In this document: positions 12,601-23,879 of the stretch, piece after piece
Position numbering within the stretch: the stretch's first letter is position 1
Layout of the letters: every line of letters starts with the position of its first letter
DNA from: Chiridota heheva
Lineage: Eukaryota > Echinodermata > Holothuroidea > Apodida > Chiridotidae
Length of the DNA stretch: 64,000 nt
Assembly (NCBI GenBank): GCA_020152595.1
Contig: JAIGNY010004337.1
Coordinates: 1,408,501 to 1,472,500 of the forward strand
Direction of reading: 5' to 3'
Made by a program: the position numbers and the translations under genes
The notes under the pieces: generated by a model
The model's input: only the letters and a program-made list of their open reading frames with translations
Databases searched by the model: none
What the model was told of the DNA's origin: nothing

Positions 12601-15600
12601 ATGTTAATTTTGATTACTTGTTATGCTCCTTAAAGTTTCAAACAGTCAGACCCGACCAGATATATAAGCAGGTCTGGTCAGACTTTTTCTCTTTATTTTC
12701 TTTATTCTGAAAACCGCAAGCAATTAGGATCAAATTTCCCTTATCAATGGCTCCAGTGTACTAGTTCTCTATTTGGTCCTGGGTTGTTGTGGAAGTTGGT
12801 GTTGAGTATCAAGTTAGCAATAGATGAAGTTCTTTTTGTGTGGTTGAGTGGTTATTTTTATTAAGATAATTATTTGCTGCATTAAGTTTGTGGCTATGAT
12901 TTGCTGGAACAAATTTTGAAGGAGAAGGACAAGTCATGTTGCATGATGTCACAACTCTTCATTAGAGATTTCCATGGGCCAGTGGATCTTTAATACACTT
13001 CTAAGACTTTTATGGAGAAAAATGTTAAGTTTGGCTTTGTCCCCTTTAGTCATTCGCTAAGTTTCACTTCCATAAAGCAATAGTGGCAGGACGTATTGAT
13101 TGGTATCATATTGATTGGTGTCGTATTGATTGGTGTCGTATTGATTGGTTTAGAAAACTGGTTAAAGGAGTACTCAGCCGAAATGTGTAGCGTATTATTC
13201 TGGGGTCTCTAGAATATTCAAACACACTTTTTAAACAAGTGATGGTACTGATAACTTTGCTATGAATGTGAAATCAACCGTATCAATCGTCACTAATTCT
13301 AAGGATACTTAAGCAATGCCATGTGGGACTTAGTGTGAGATGCCATTTTTATAATTGGTGGGGTCATATAATATGGGTGTCAATTTGCATGGGCATGCGA
13401 ACCATGATGGTATTTACCATTCTACTTCAACAACATAAGGGTCAAAAATCAGATATGTGTTATTATCATTTCTTTCTTGATATTATAGCTTTCCCATTTC
13501 CCCCAAAAAGACTCTCTCACTTTTCAAACAAGAGCTTTAAGTTTGTTGATCAAGCTGAAGTTTCCTCAATGTCTTTATTGTTCTTGTTTCTCATCTCTTT
13601 TACTTTAGACTTAAAGTGAAAAAATTGCACGAAAGGAAATTGATGAACAAGTAGTTGAAGTCAAGATTATTGTTTGATGAAAGTTAAATAATATAAAATA
13701 TTTGTTTAACGGGAACACGGTCAACGAAAGCAAGACCAAATAATAGTAATCTAAAGTTTCTTTTTGTCCTGTTTCAGAACCAGACTCCAAAGTTCAACAA
13801 AATTTCTTTCTTTCTTCAACCGCATTCCCAGTCAGGAAACAAATCTGTTAAAAAGTGAGTATTTGTAGCGAGCTTGCTGTCTTCACAAATATTGATGAAA
13901 CAAGAGGTTTATGTTGTGGGTTGCTTTTGCAATAATAATACAAATAATAATGATGATAATGATGACATGATGATGATGAGATGATGATGATGACGACGAC
14001 GACAATTGATGATGATGAAATTGATGAAATTGATGATGATGAAATTGACAAAATTGATGAAATTGATGATGATGAAATTGATGATGATGAAATTGATGAT
14101 AATGAAATTGATGACAATGAAATAATAATAATAATAATAATGATAATGAAATGATAATAATGATAACGAAATAATAATAATAATGATATTAAGAACATTA
14201 TATATTTATAATGCGCCTTAAAATTGAATCATCAGGAGTGCAGAACAAGTAAAACTAGTACGTTAAAATGTAAAAATATGTAAAACATACAACAACAAGC
14301 TAAGCTACACTAAAAATACAGAGGGATAGAATACAGCAGAGGGATAAAATACAGAGGGATCAAAAATACAGGATCATAAATACAGAGAGATAAAATACAG
14401 AGAGATAAAAGGATGAGTACAACAGACCTACATTGGAATAGATCAATTGTGAGGGTTGAATTAAGCGTAAGTTGCAAGGGAGATTATTCCACAATTTACT
14501 GGCAGCAACAGAGTGTGATCTGTCACCGACCAATTTAAAAAAAGATGTGTTGGTTTATAACTGACTACGATTTTGGACAAATCTCGTTGAAACACTTAGC
14601 GAAAATATGTGATGCTTTTCATGAACCTACTTTTCTATTGTAAATTATTCCACATTTAGAAATTATAAATGCTGGAAATTTGTTCTATTGCATCTTCATT
14701 CCCTATTTCTCATTTGTAATTATTATTTTAGAATTTTAAGGGCATTCTTTAAATTTTATTGACGAGGCCAGTAACCTTCTCCCCTACCTGACAATCACCT
14801 CACCTCCATTCTCCTCCCCCCCATTCAATGTTGACCATTCTTTTGGAAATGTCATTAAAACAAATAAATCCAACATTGAAAAGAAAGGGGGGAGGGGGGG
14901 GGGGGAGATGTTAGGGAGTTACAATTCTTTAAAAAGTATTAAAGAAAAATTAACACTAACATAGGTAGTTCTCATAACACTGAATTGTTCCAACAGTTTT
15001 TTACAAGATTGTAGTTATCATTAGGTCTAAACCTTGCAATACATTTTGTGTCTTAAGCCAGGACAAAATCTCAAATTTGTTGTGGTCTATATTGCTCACA
15101 ACAGAAACCACAATCCAGCACAAGCAATTAGCAACTACACCAAGGATTTTCACACACTTCACCCCACTTTCTATGGTCATAATCTGACATTAATAGTAAA
15201 CAAATTTCACTGCAGCTGCACTGACTTTCACACTCAACACAAGGACAAAAGTATTCCCCTGTGGTCAATGTGTCTGGCTTGAAGTAATAATTTACAAATA
15301 GGGATGGTATTTAACAGTGGAGGTTTTTTTGTTGTTTATTGATGAGTGATTTTATGTGATGTTTCTGTTCAACTTTGTAGACTGAGAATTTTGGACTGAA
15401 AATCCATTGCAACAGATTTTCATCATGTTTATTTGCACATTGACATGATCCCATAGTCTTCTTATCATTGTTTAATGTTTACGGTTCTATTTAATGTGGT
15501 GTAAAAGAGGAGAGAGGAAGTCACGTGTTTTAAGGTTGTATATTGTAAGTGTAAAGGGCAGTGTTGCTGGTAGGGTTCTCCCCTTATGAATACTTGACAG

Positions 15601-18600
15601 GAGAATTTGGGGAAAATGGGGAAACTTCAATACTTTCCCCCACAGTTTTTTTGGTGGGAAGAGGGGGGGGGGGGGCCCATTTGACATTTTATTGCAGGTA
15701 TCATGCAATCCCACGTCCTAATGCAAACACTGGTTTAAAAGGGGATTCTACATAGTTATATCCTTTGTATATAAGCTTCCTATACAAACTTCTTCCTTGC
15801 TAATTATATTGCATGTTATTTATTTTTTGTTTCTTTAGATGGGTTTCTTAAGATGGGTTTACCTAATCTCTCCATGCCATGTCTAAAATCAAATTTCTAT
15901 AACTTACTTTCTTTTCACAACAGAGACAAGCTTTCAGCCAATGATATGCTGCAAGTCAGAAAAGTTCTGGAGCACGTGTACGAAAAGGTTATGGGTCAAT
16001 CAGACAGCATGTCAATTTCAGGGTCATCGACGCTGACCAGGAGAAGCAGTAATAGTGAAGCAAATGAAAAGAACACAGATGAGGATCTCGGCAGTTTGGC
16101 TGTAGAAAAGGTTGAATTGCTGTGTCAAGAACAGGTAATACTTTTATGATATGTCACTTCCTAGAAAATAATTTATCATTCTTCCCCTACCCCTTTCCCC
16201 AAAACACATGCTGACATCAAATTGCTTATTGCTTCCCATGTCAGTCACTGCTGGCAATCAAATTGGAACACCCACACTGAAAACATAAACTTTACAACAT
16301 TCAGCCCTCCATTCCCACCAACCCCACTTCCCACAACCTATCTCATAAAGACCAAGTCTGGTTCACCTCCCTCAGAATAGGTCACACCCACCTCACGCAT
16401 TCTGACCTCCCTTACGCATTCTCACCTCCTCACTGACTCCCCCCACCTCAATAAAATAACTGTCACATACCCCTTACAGCAAACACATCCTCATTGACTG
16501 TCCTCTCTTCACCAACCCCAGAGCTACCCTCAATCACTTCAACTCCATTGCCGAGCTCTTCTAAAAAAACTCCCCAGAAAAACTCATATCCTTCCTTCAC
16601 CATACCTGCTACTTTAACTATATCTAACTTATTTTGTCCTTACCTTCTCCAGACTATTACCTACTTACTGCACTGTACCCAAAAACTTCTCCATTCTCTT
16701 TTCATCTCTGACATAATCTGACCTCTCGGGCACAATTTGACCATCGCTGTTTGTCCGTGAAACCCCACAAAACAAACAAACGATCCTAGAAATTATTTTC
16801 ACTCGAAGCTCCGGCCTCTGTGACATACAACTTTTGAACAATATTTAACGCTTCTCTCCCCTACCGTCTTTTAAACCAGGCCTTATTGCTAGATCAGCCC
16901 AACCTTTTAACCTTCTCTCTTTTTAAGCTAGGCCTTACTGTTAGATCAGCCCAACCTGTTAACCTTCTCTCTTTGTAAGCCAGCCCTTATTGCTAGATCA
17001 GCCCAACCTTTTAACCTTCTCTCTTTTTAGGCCAGGCCTTACTGCTAGATCAGCCCAACCTTTTAACCTTCTCTCTTTTTAAGCTAGGCCTTACTGCTAG
17101 ATCAGCCCAACCTTTTAACCTTCCCTCTTTGTGCACCAGCCCTTATTGCTAGATCAACCCAACCTTTTAACCTTCTCTCTTTTTAGGCCAGGTCTTATTG
17201 CTAGATCAGCCCAACCTTTTAACCTTCTTTCTTTTTAAGCCAGGCCTTACTGCTAGATCAGCCCAACCTTTTAACCTTCTTGTTTTTTAAGCCAGGCCTC
17301 ACTGCTAGATCAGCCCAACCTTTTAACCTTCTCTCTTTTAAGCCAGGCCTTACTGCTAGATCAGCCCAACCTTTTAACCTTCTTTCTTTTTAAGCCAGGC
17401 CTTACTGCTAGATCAGCCCAACCTTTTAACCTTTTTTTTTTTTAAGCCAGGCCTTATTGCTAGATCAGCGCAACCTTTTAACCTTCTCTCTTTTTAAGCC
17501 AGGCCTTACTACTAGGTCAACCCAACCTTTTAACCTTCTCTCTTTTTAAGTCAGGCCTTACTGCTAGATCAGCGCAACCTTTTAACCTTCTCTATTTTTA
17601 AGCCAAGCCTTATTGGTAGATAAGCCCAACCTTTTAACCTTCTCTCTTTTTAAGCCAGGCCTTACTGCTAGATCATCCCAACCTTTTAACCTTCTCTCTT
17701 TGTAAGCCAGCCCTTATTGCTAGATCAGTCCAACCTTTTAACCTCCTCTCTTTGTAAGCCAGGCCTTACTGCTAGATCATCCCAACCTTTTAACCCTCTC
17801 TCTTTGTAAGCCAGGCCTCACTGCTAAGTCAGCCCAACCTTTTAACCTTCTCTCTTTGTAAGCCAGGCCTTACTGTTAGATCAGTCCAACCTTTTAACCT
17901 TCTTGTTTTTTAAGCCAGGCCTCACTGCTAGATCAGCCCAACCTTTTAACCTTCTCTCTTTGTAAGCCAGGCCTTACTGTTCGATCAGTCCAACCTTTTA
18001 ACCTTCTCTATTTTTAAGCCAAGCCTTATTGGTAGATAATCTTAACCTTTTAACCTTCTCTCTTTTTAAGCCAGACCTTACTGCTAGATCAGTGCAACCT
18101 TTAAACCTTCTTTATCTTTAAGCCAGGCCTTATTGCTAGATCAACCCAACCTTTTAACCTTCTCTCTTTTTAAGCCAGGCCTTATTGCTAGATCAACCCA
18201 ACCTTTTAACCCTCTCTCTTTTTAAGTCAGGCCTTATTGCTAGATCAGCCCAACCTTTTAACCTTCTCTCTTTGTAAGCTAGGCCTTACTCTTAGATCAG
18301 TCCAACCTTTTAACCTTCTTGTTTTTTAAGCCAGGCCTTACTACTAGATCAACCCAACCTTTTAACCTTCTCTCTTTTTAAGTCAGGGGTTACTGCTAGA
18401 TCATCCCAACCTTTTAACCTTCTCTCTTTTTAAGCCAGACCTTACTGCTAGATCAACCCAACCTTTTAACCTCCTCTCTTTTTAAGTCAGGCCTTATTGC
18501 TAGATCAGCCCAACCTTTTAACCTTCTCTCTTTGTAAGCCAGGCCTTACTCTTAGATCAGTCCAACCTTTTAACCTTCTTGTTTTTTAAGCCAGGCCTTA

Positions 18601-20522
18601 CTGCTAGATCAGCCCAACCTTTTAACCTTCTCTCTTTTTAAGCCAGACCTTACTGCTAGATCAGCGCAACCTTTTAACTTCTCTCTTTTTAAGCCAGGCC
18701 TTACTACTAGGTCAACCCTACCTTTTAACCTTCTCTCTTTTTAAGTCAGGCCTTACTGCTAGATCAGCGCAACCTTTTAACCTTCTCTATTTTTAAGCCA
18801 AGCTTTATTGGTAGATAAGCCCAGCCTTTTAACCTTCTCTCTTTTTAAGCCAGGCCTTACTGCTAGATCATCCCAACCTTTTAACCTTCTCTCTTTGTAA
18901 GCCAGCCCTTATTGGTAGATCAGTCCAACCTTTTAACCTCCTCTCTTTGTAAGCCAGGCCTCACTGCTAGATCAGCCCAACCTTTTAACCTTCTCTCTTT
19001 GTAAGCCAGGCCTTACTGTTAGATCAGTTCAACCTTTTAACCTTCTTGTTTTTTAAGCCAGGCCTTACTACTAGATCAACCCAACCTTTAACCTTCTCTC
19101 TTTTTAAGCCAGACCTTACTGCTAGAACAGCGCAACCTTTTAACCTTCTCTCTTTTTAAGCCAGACCTTACTGCCAGATCAGCGCAAGCTTTTAACCTTC
19201 TCTCTTTTTAAGTCAGGCCTAACTGCTAGATCAGCCCAACCTTTTAACCTCTCTTTTTAAGTCAGACCTTACTGCTAGATCAGCCCAACCTTTTAACCTT
19301 CTCTCTTTGTAAGCCAGGCCTTAATGCTAGATCAGCCCAACCTTTTAACCTCTTTTTTTAAGTTAGGCCTTACTGCTAGATCAGCTCAACCTTTTAACCT
19401 TCTCTCTTTGTAAGCCAGGCCTTACTGCTAGATCAGCCCAACCTTTTAACCTCTCTTTTTAAGCCAGGCCTTACTGCTAGATCAGCCCACCCTTTTAACC
19501 TTCTCTCTTTGTAAGCCAGGCCTTACTGCTAGATCAGCCCAACCTTTTAACCTCTCTTTTTAAGCCAGGCCTTACTGCTAGATCAGTCCAACCTTTTAAC
19601 CGCTTACAGGCCTTATTGCTAGATCAACCCAACCTTTTAACTTTCTCTCTTTGTAAGCCAGGCCTTACTGCTAGATCAGCCCAACCTGTTAACCTTCTCT
19701 CTTCAAGTGATACTACTCCTGTACCTTATGTGTCTCTCTTGTTGTTACTTCAGCACCATCATTTATATAACCTCATAGCACTGCCACAACAAGACTAGCA
19801 CATCTTTGCACTCAGACTAAGCACCAAACAACCGTTCATAAATAACCTTTTTTAACACATGTGGCTTTGAACTGTTAAAGTACCATTAAACCCAAACAAA
19901 TAACAAAGTGACTCAATAGTATTATGAATGATATGTACACTAACGATGTGAAAAATTGTGACTCAGATTTGCCAAATCACGCTGATTGCCACCGAGCGCT
20001 GAATTCTACACTTTTTCTTATCCCGAAAGAAAATCAGATTAATCCTGCAAATGTTATTTTCATATGTCTAATACAATATGTAACAAAGCTAGTTACTCAA
20101 TAGTATAATGAATGGTAGTACACTAACGATGTGAAAAATTGTTACTCAGTTTTGCCAAATCACACTGATTGCCACTGAGCGTTGAATTCTACACTTTTTC
20201 TTATCCCGAAAGTAAATCAGATTAATCCTGCAAATGTTATTTTCATATGTCTAATACAATATGTAACAGAGCTGTCTGATGGGCAGACACAGCCAAACTT
20301 TTGGTTGCCCTGATCTGGTATTTGGTTGATTTGTTAATCCTTGTTTCTATTTACTGCATTGATGCTGGTGGTCATGAAACTCAAGGATTGTTGCATTCTA
20401 TTCTTTGCCAGGTTTTGGATCCCATTCTGGATCTGCGAACGGTGAAGCATTTCATCTGGAAAAGTGGTGGCGATCTTACACTTCTTTATCGCAACAAACT
20501 TCAAAATGGTTCGCAAAAATGA
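6529..20522 (+). CDS. WDR48: WDR48 (UAF1), C-terminal half, eight exons, 5' end missing
   Basis: Join 6529-6626, 7982-8089, 10765-10861, 11335-11424, 11609-11874, 13778-13854, 15924-16134, 20412-20522. All introns are GT..AG, phases agree throughout, and the join gives about 351 residues and a TGA stop. The product matches vertebrate WDR48: [18 protein letters not shown] (end of the WD propeller), [76 protein letters not shown] and [18 protein letters not shown] at the C-terminus. In known animals WDR48 binds and activates USP1, USP12 and USP46, acting in FANCD2/PCNA deubiquitination; its C-terminal SUMO-like domains help recruit substrate. The full protein is about 670 residues in vertebrates, so the N-terminal propeller exons are absent. 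They lie left of the window or are lost at the anomalous 1-6353 block. The linker from [11 protein letters not shown] to the KKGNGYF motif is lineage-specific. Confidence 0.95.
6860..7225. other. WDR48 intron, AT-rich, partly repeated
   Basis: Two related stretches (about 6820-6860 and 7140-7195, sharing TTGTCACTAAAGA and an ACAAAATACTC..CACATCCA pattern) suggest an old duplication. No exon signal is visible. Confidence 0.4.
7226..7625. repeat. ~49-bp minisatellite in WDR48 intron
   Basis: About eight units carry ATTGAGAGATACTCACAGCA followed by AATTACTCTTGGAAAAGATT. Decayed units continue toward 7840. Confidence 0.9.
7982..8089 (+). CDS. WDR48: WDR48 exon
   Basis: 36 whole codons between TTTGCAG and GTATGT. 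It encodes [20 protein letters not shown] and the [11 protein letters not shown] segment, nearly identical to vertebrate WDR48. Confidence 0.95.
8107..8517 (+). repeat. ~400-bp direct repeat, copy 1
   Basis: Begins AAGAATTTTTGGCCCTTAGA and ends near GGATGGTTATTTCATCA. It is highly similar to 9545-9950 along its whole length. Not identified as a known element; both copies lie in the same WDR48 intron. Confidence 0.9.
8625..8872 (+). mobile_element. SINE-like repeat (CTTGCTCAAGGACAC family)
   Basis: Contains TTTCCATGGTGCTAAGCGGA, the GACACTGGTCCATC core and AAGTGTCTTGCTCAAGGACA. Related copies occur at 36080-36290 and, inverted, at 52665-52865. Confidence 0.65.
8880..9540. other. WDR48 intron sequence, nothing recognised
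   Basis: AT-rich intronic sequence between the two 400-bp repeats. No exon, element or array is seen. Confidence 0.4.
9545..9950 (+). repeat. ~400-bp direct repeat, copy 2
   Basis: Second copy of the 8107-8517 unit with scattered substitutions. Both start after a TTA(A) context, so it may be a short transposable element present twice. Confidence 0.9.
10258..10710 (+). mobile_element. LINE 3' tail (RNase H-bearing family), sense to WDR48
   Basis: Starts in the C-terminal coding sequence ([18 protein letters not shown] frame), continues through the C/T-rich 3' UTR and ends TGACCTCTCAGGCACAATTT, GACCCTCGTTGTCGTGGTGC, then a CAAACAAA-type tail. The parent copy is the RNase H fragment at 59103-60240. 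Confidence 0.85.
10765..10861 (+). CDS. WDR48: WDR48 exon
   Basis: Follows TGTTTAG and ends before GTAAGT in phase 1. It encodes [20 protein letters not shown] and a variable tail ending ETK. The methionine is internal, not a start. Confidence 0.95.
11335..11424 (+). CDS. WDR48: WDR48 exon
   Basis: Follows TTACAG and ends before GTGAGA. It encodes [20 protein letters not shown] up to VVPRN, matching the vertebrate LNLGGLLLQALLEYWP segment. Confidence 0.93.
11609..11874 (+). CDS. WDR48: WDR48 exon (conserved [13 protein letters not shown] core)
   Basis: Follows CTTCCAG and ends before GTAAGT in phase 0. The first third is a Ser/Asn-rich linker without close counterpart. The rest ([46 protein letters not shown]) is strongly conserved with vertebrate WDR48. 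Confidence 0.95.
11890..12368. repeat. 19-bp minisatellite
   Basis: More than 20 units of GAGGGGCCATCTCCCTCGT. Long minus-strand open frames ([22 protein letters not shown]) are by-products of the repetition. Confidence 0.95.
12400..12551 (-). mobile_element. Degenerate LINE reverse-transcriptase tail
   Basis: The minus strand reads [20 protein letters not shown] followed by VRERNEMG. This is the basic GRP..TW segment at the C-terminus of many non-LTR retrotransposon proteins. It abuts the 19-bp array. Confidence 0.65.
12720..13770. other. WDR48 intron, no gene
   Basis: Unique-looking AT-rich sequence with a short triple repeat TATTGATTGGTGTCG near 13095-13145. The open frame at 13323-13619 has no recognisable motif. 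Confidence 0.4.
13778..13854 (+). CDS. WDR48: WDR48 exon
   Basis: Follows TGTTTCAG and ends before GTGAGT in phase 2. It encodes [17 protein letters not shown] and ends KSVKK across the junction. Short, but unambiguous against vertebrate PKFNKIPFYLQPH. Confidence 0.93.
13925..14185. repeat. (GAT)n/(AAT)n trinucleotide array
   Basis: Imperfect GATGATGAAATT and AATAATAATG repeats. Ser/Ile homopolymer frames on the minus strand are artefacts. Confidence 0.95.
14186..14610 (-). mobile_element. LINE 3' end (CR1/L2-like C-terminus)
   Basis: The minus strand around 14460-14530 reads [20 protein letters not shown], the conserved 'DRAFSVAAPRLWNSLP' segment after the reverse transcriptase of CR1/L2-type elements. 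It is followed by a degenerate tail ending at the (AAT)n run. Confidence 0.7.
14611..15920. other. WDR48 intron, no gene
   Basis: AT-rich sequence with a G-homopolymer near 14885-14905 and another near 15664-15676. The open frames at 15034-15282 and 15487-15755 show no recognisable domain. Confidence 0.4.
15924..16134 (+). CDS. WDR48: WDR48 exon (SUMO-like domain region)
   Basis: Follows CACAACAG with one base completing a Lys codon and ends before GTAATA in phase 0. It encodes [20 protein letters not shown], a Ser-rich acidic linker and [11 protein letters not shown]. Confidence 0.95.
16380..16790 (+). mobile_element. Diverged LINE 3' tail, sense to WDR48
   Basis: Same architecture as 10258-10710 but older: CACACCCACCTCACGCATTC, a C/T-rich 3' UTR, then TCTGACCTCTCGGGCACAAT, TTGACCATCGCTG and an AAACAAACAAAC end. 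Confidence 0.75.
16855..19705 (+). repeat. 52-bp satellite array in last WDR48 intron
   Basis: About 54 units with the core AAGCCAGGCCTTACTGCTAG, ATCAGCCCAACC, TTTTAACCTTCTCTCTTTTT. In the transcribed orientation each unit has a branch-point-like TTTTAAC, a pyrimidine tract and an AG within roughly 25 nt. About half the units have TTTGTAAGCCAG instead of TTTTTAAGCCAG, which adds a GTAAG. Variants are interspersed rather than clustered. Confidence 0.97.
19901..20272. repeat. ~185-bp tandem duplication
   Basis: Two adjacent copies contain ACACTAACGATGTGAAAAAT, GATTGCCAC and CTTATCCCGAAAG, and end in TCTAATACAATATGTAAC. They lie just 5' of the last WDR48 exon. Confidence 0.9.
20412..20522 (+). 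CDS. WDR48: WDR48 terminal exon
   Basis: Follows CTTTGCCAG. It encodes [36 protein letters not shown] and a TGA stop, as at the C-terminus of vertebrate WDR48. It lies 3' of a 2.9-kb 52-bp satellite whose units share the CCAGG of this acceptor. Confidence 0.95.
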   Translation, partial: VLDPILDLRTVKHFIWKSGGDLTLLYRNKLQNGSQK

Positions 20523-21490
20523 GACTTCTTGTTGTGTTTACGGCTGCGCAACTCCAGAAATTAAATGGGTGGTTGGAAAATCTAGTAATTTGATGAAAAA
20601 CTAAGAAGTGGACCGCACAGAAATTTGATAAAATGTCTAAGTGCACACTTAACGTGACGCTGCGAGCTGATTTTTTTTATCAAAAATCAGTTATAAAACC
20701 AATTTTTAAAAATGTTATGAGTTTTTGCTTACATGCTGTGAAGGTCACTATTGAGGCTTTCTGATCATGATACTAACAAATTTGCAAACATGTAATTTTG
20801 TTCAAGTCTTAGAGAACTTATCATTAGTGGGGCCCGAACTTTACTTAAGTGGGCGTAAAAACGTCTCTTGAATAAATTTTTATTCATCATGTGAAAGGTC
20901 ATACAATGACACTGTATCTTTGAAAACAAGAGCTTAAAATGTATCTTTCTCTTAATAAAGAGAGTATGTGGTCTCAAGAGAAATGCCCCTGCTGCTAATT
21001 CTGTTATATACTAGTGACATCACTTTGTGGCGGCTTCTGATTGGCTTGTCAGCATGTGCGCAATTATTTAGGCCAATCAAAAGCATTCAATTGTATTGTA
21101 TATTTCTGTTCATGTTGATTTTATTTTATCAAATGTTGTTTAAAAAAATCAATGTGCCACGTTTAGTGTGCAATGCCTTAATGCTGTCAGTGCTAAACAA
21201 GATTGAAAAACTTGCCAATAAATATATACAGAACATGTGTGGGATAATAGTTCTTACAGTGTCCTGAATAAGAGTTGGAATTTCTCAAGATTAAAAGTTT
21301 TAAAGTACACAGAACTATAAAAATATTTTACGAGGCATAATATTTTATATGGGGTGTGTACCATTGCATCATATGGTTGAAAGTTTTTTGTTTGGAAAGT
21401 TTTCATAGTTAAAAGTTATGAAAATTCAAAGTTGTTTCATGAACATGTTGTTGTCTCTACTTTTTTTGTATGACTTGTCTTTTTGATGCA
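20523..21490 (+). other. WDR48 3' UTR and intergenic sequence
   Basis: No coding signal. It holds the candidate poly(A) hexamers and AT-rich sequence before the 21-bp array. Confidence 0.4.
20871..20959 (+). promoter_or_regulatory. Candidate polyadenylation signals for WDR48
   Basis: AATAAA hexamers stand at 20871-20876 and 20954-20959, about 350-430 bases after the WDR48 stop. Position and strand fit, but AT-rich sequence yields such hexamers by chance. Confidence 0.35.
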
Positions 21491-21494
21491 TTCT

Positions 21495-22670
21495 CAGTTT
21501 ATGCATTATGCTACCAGTTTGAAGCATTATGCTACCAGTTTGAAGCATTATGCTACCAGTTTGACGCATTGGTCTATCAGATTGATGCATTAGGCTACCA
21601 GTTTTTATTAGGTTACCACTTGGATACATTAGGCTACCAGTTGGATACATTAGACTACCAGTTGGATACATTAGGTTACCAGTTGGATACATTAGACTAC
21701 CAGTTGGATACATTAGGCTACCAGTTGGATACATTAGGCTACCAGTTGGATACATTAGGCTACCAGTTGGATACATTAGGCTACCAGTTGGATACATTAG
21801 GCTACCAGTTGGATGCATTAGGCTACCAGTTGGATACATTAGGATACCAGTTGGATACATTAGGCTACCACTTGAATACATTAGGCTACCAGTTGGATAC
21901 ATTAGGCTACCAGTTGGATACATTAAGCTAGCAGTTGGATACATTAGTCTACCAGTTGGATACATTAGGCTACCAGTTGGATGCATTCGGCTATTAGTTG
22001 GATACATTAGGCTACCAGTTGGATACATTAGGCTACCAGTTGGATACAGTAGGCTACCAGTTGGATGCATTCGGCTATTAGTTGGATACATTAGGCTACC
22101 AGTTGGATACATTAGGCTACCAGTTGGATGCATTCGGCTATTAGTTGGATACATTAGGCTACCAGTTGGATACATTAGGCTACCAGTTGGATACAGTAGG
22201 CTACCAGTTGGATACATTAGGCTACCAGTTGGATACATTAGGCTACCAGTTGGATACATAAGGCTACCACTTGAATACATTAGGCTACCAGTTGGATGCA
22301 TTAGGCTACCAGTTGGATACAGTAGGCTACCAGTTGGATACATTAGGCTACCAGTTGGATACATTAGGCTACCAGTTGGATACATTAGGCTACCACTTGG
22401 ATACATTAGGCTACCAGTTGGATGCATTAGGCTACCAGTTGGATGCATTAGGCTACCAGTTGGATGCATTATTTTACGAGTTGGATGCATTAGGCTTCAA
22501 GTTTGATGCATTACATTACCATTTGGATGCATTAGGTTACCAGTTTGATGCACTAGTTTACCAGTTTGATGCATTAGGTTAGTTCGATGCACTAGGCTAC
22601 CACTTTGGTGCATTAGGTTAGTTTGATGCATTAGGCTACCAGTTAAATGCATTACCAGTTTGGTACATCA
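21495..22670. repeat. 21-bp minisatellite
   Basis: About 55 units of CTACCAGTTGGATACATTAGG. Because 21 is divisible by three and the unit lacks stops, both strands stay open: GYQLDTL heptads on plus, YPTGSLM on minus (354 residues at 21426-22490). I read these as by-products rather than genes. Confidence 0.95.
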
Positions 22671-23305
22671 CCAGTTCCTTAGAACTATAGTTGGAATTCC
22701 TGTGTTTAAATTTTCTATTATGTTGTTCCATTTACTCAAGAATGGAAGATATTCATGAACAGAATTCCTTCTTTACAGATCATGTTATTGGTTCCGATGT
22801 GATCAGCATCAGGAACCTATGCGGTCATGATGGCGTGTGTGTGTGTGTATATGATTTTGTTGAAAAGAGCATATAAACACGATATCTCAAGAACTATACA
22901 TGGGTTTCAATTCAAATGTGGTACACAAATAGCCCATGGTCTGCAGATGTGCCCTATCATATTTTGGTGGTGACATCATGCATATTAATGAGTCGGCGGG
23001 GCTTAATTTAAAATATTTCAGCTGTTTATATACTACCAACCATATATGTGAATTGTTCAAAATTTGACATGTAACTTCATTATGGCCTCTTGTGATGCCC
23101 TATGTTTTCTATGGTCTTAACTTACATATTTCTATACTTAGAGCACAAAAAATCACTAAACTATTTCATGAACAATCCAATTGATATCCTGATAACTTAA
23201 CTGTCAATTTGTTAAATCACCAGAATTAATGTGATTAAGTTGTAATTTTTCTTTTACCATTGAAACGAAGTAGCCCTGTGCTAAGTTGCCTGCCACTTAA
23301 AGAAA
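22671..23305. other. Intergenic, nothing recognised
   Basis: AT-rich unique-looking sequence without exon-like or repeat structure that I can identify. Confidence 0.4.
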
Positions 23306-23307
23306 AT

Positions 23308-23645
23308 TAGATTGCTAGTGAAAGTCACCAATAAAGAACTATATGAAAGAACAGGCACAGTGGAGATAAGCAAGGTGATATTTAAGAGAAGATGGAGATG
23401 GTTGGGTCATGTATTAAGAAAGGATGAAGAAAACTATGCCAGAATATCCATAATCTGGACACCAGAAGGTAGAAAAAGAAGGGAAGACCTAAGACTATGT
23501 GGAGAAGAGTGACAGAAAAAGAGAGAGAAACAGTTTTGTATGGAACAGCTGGGGAGAAGCTGCAGTAGTAGCAAGAGACAGAAAGAGATGGAAGAATTTG
23601 CTTAGAGAAGCCTCTATCTCCATACCCAGGAGAAGGGAGTAGTAA
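23308..23645 (+). mobile_element. LINE reverse-transcriptase C-terminal fragment
   Basis: Reads NKELYERTGTVEISKVIFKR, then RWRWLGHVLRKDEENYAR, WTPEGRKRREDLR and, after breaks, ARDRKRWKNLL. This is the standard 'RWLGHVLR..W.P.GKRRRGRP..W..A.DR..W' tail of non-LTR elements. Stops and frameshifts show it is dead. Confidence 0.8.
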
Positions 23646-23879
23646 GGTAAGGATGTGATTGAAAAGTTATCCGTCATTGTTTATTACTGTATTTGGAGGT
23701 AATATTCGGACAAAGTAACATCAGACTATCAAGTTCATTCATTCATAGCTAGGTGGCTTGAGGCAAGTCTGTTTTGTCTTACTTGTTTATCTTCTTTATC
23801 TATCTTGTTTTGTTTATCTTTTAAGAAAGTTAAGAAAAGTTTATTTTCGAAAAATGATTGTTCTTGTATTCCTCTCGAT

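Noticed and set aside
21426..22490. 354-residue minus-strand open frame (YPTGSLM repeats) as a gene
   Set aside because: It lies wholly in the 21-bp minisatellite. The unit length divisible by three explains openness on both strands.
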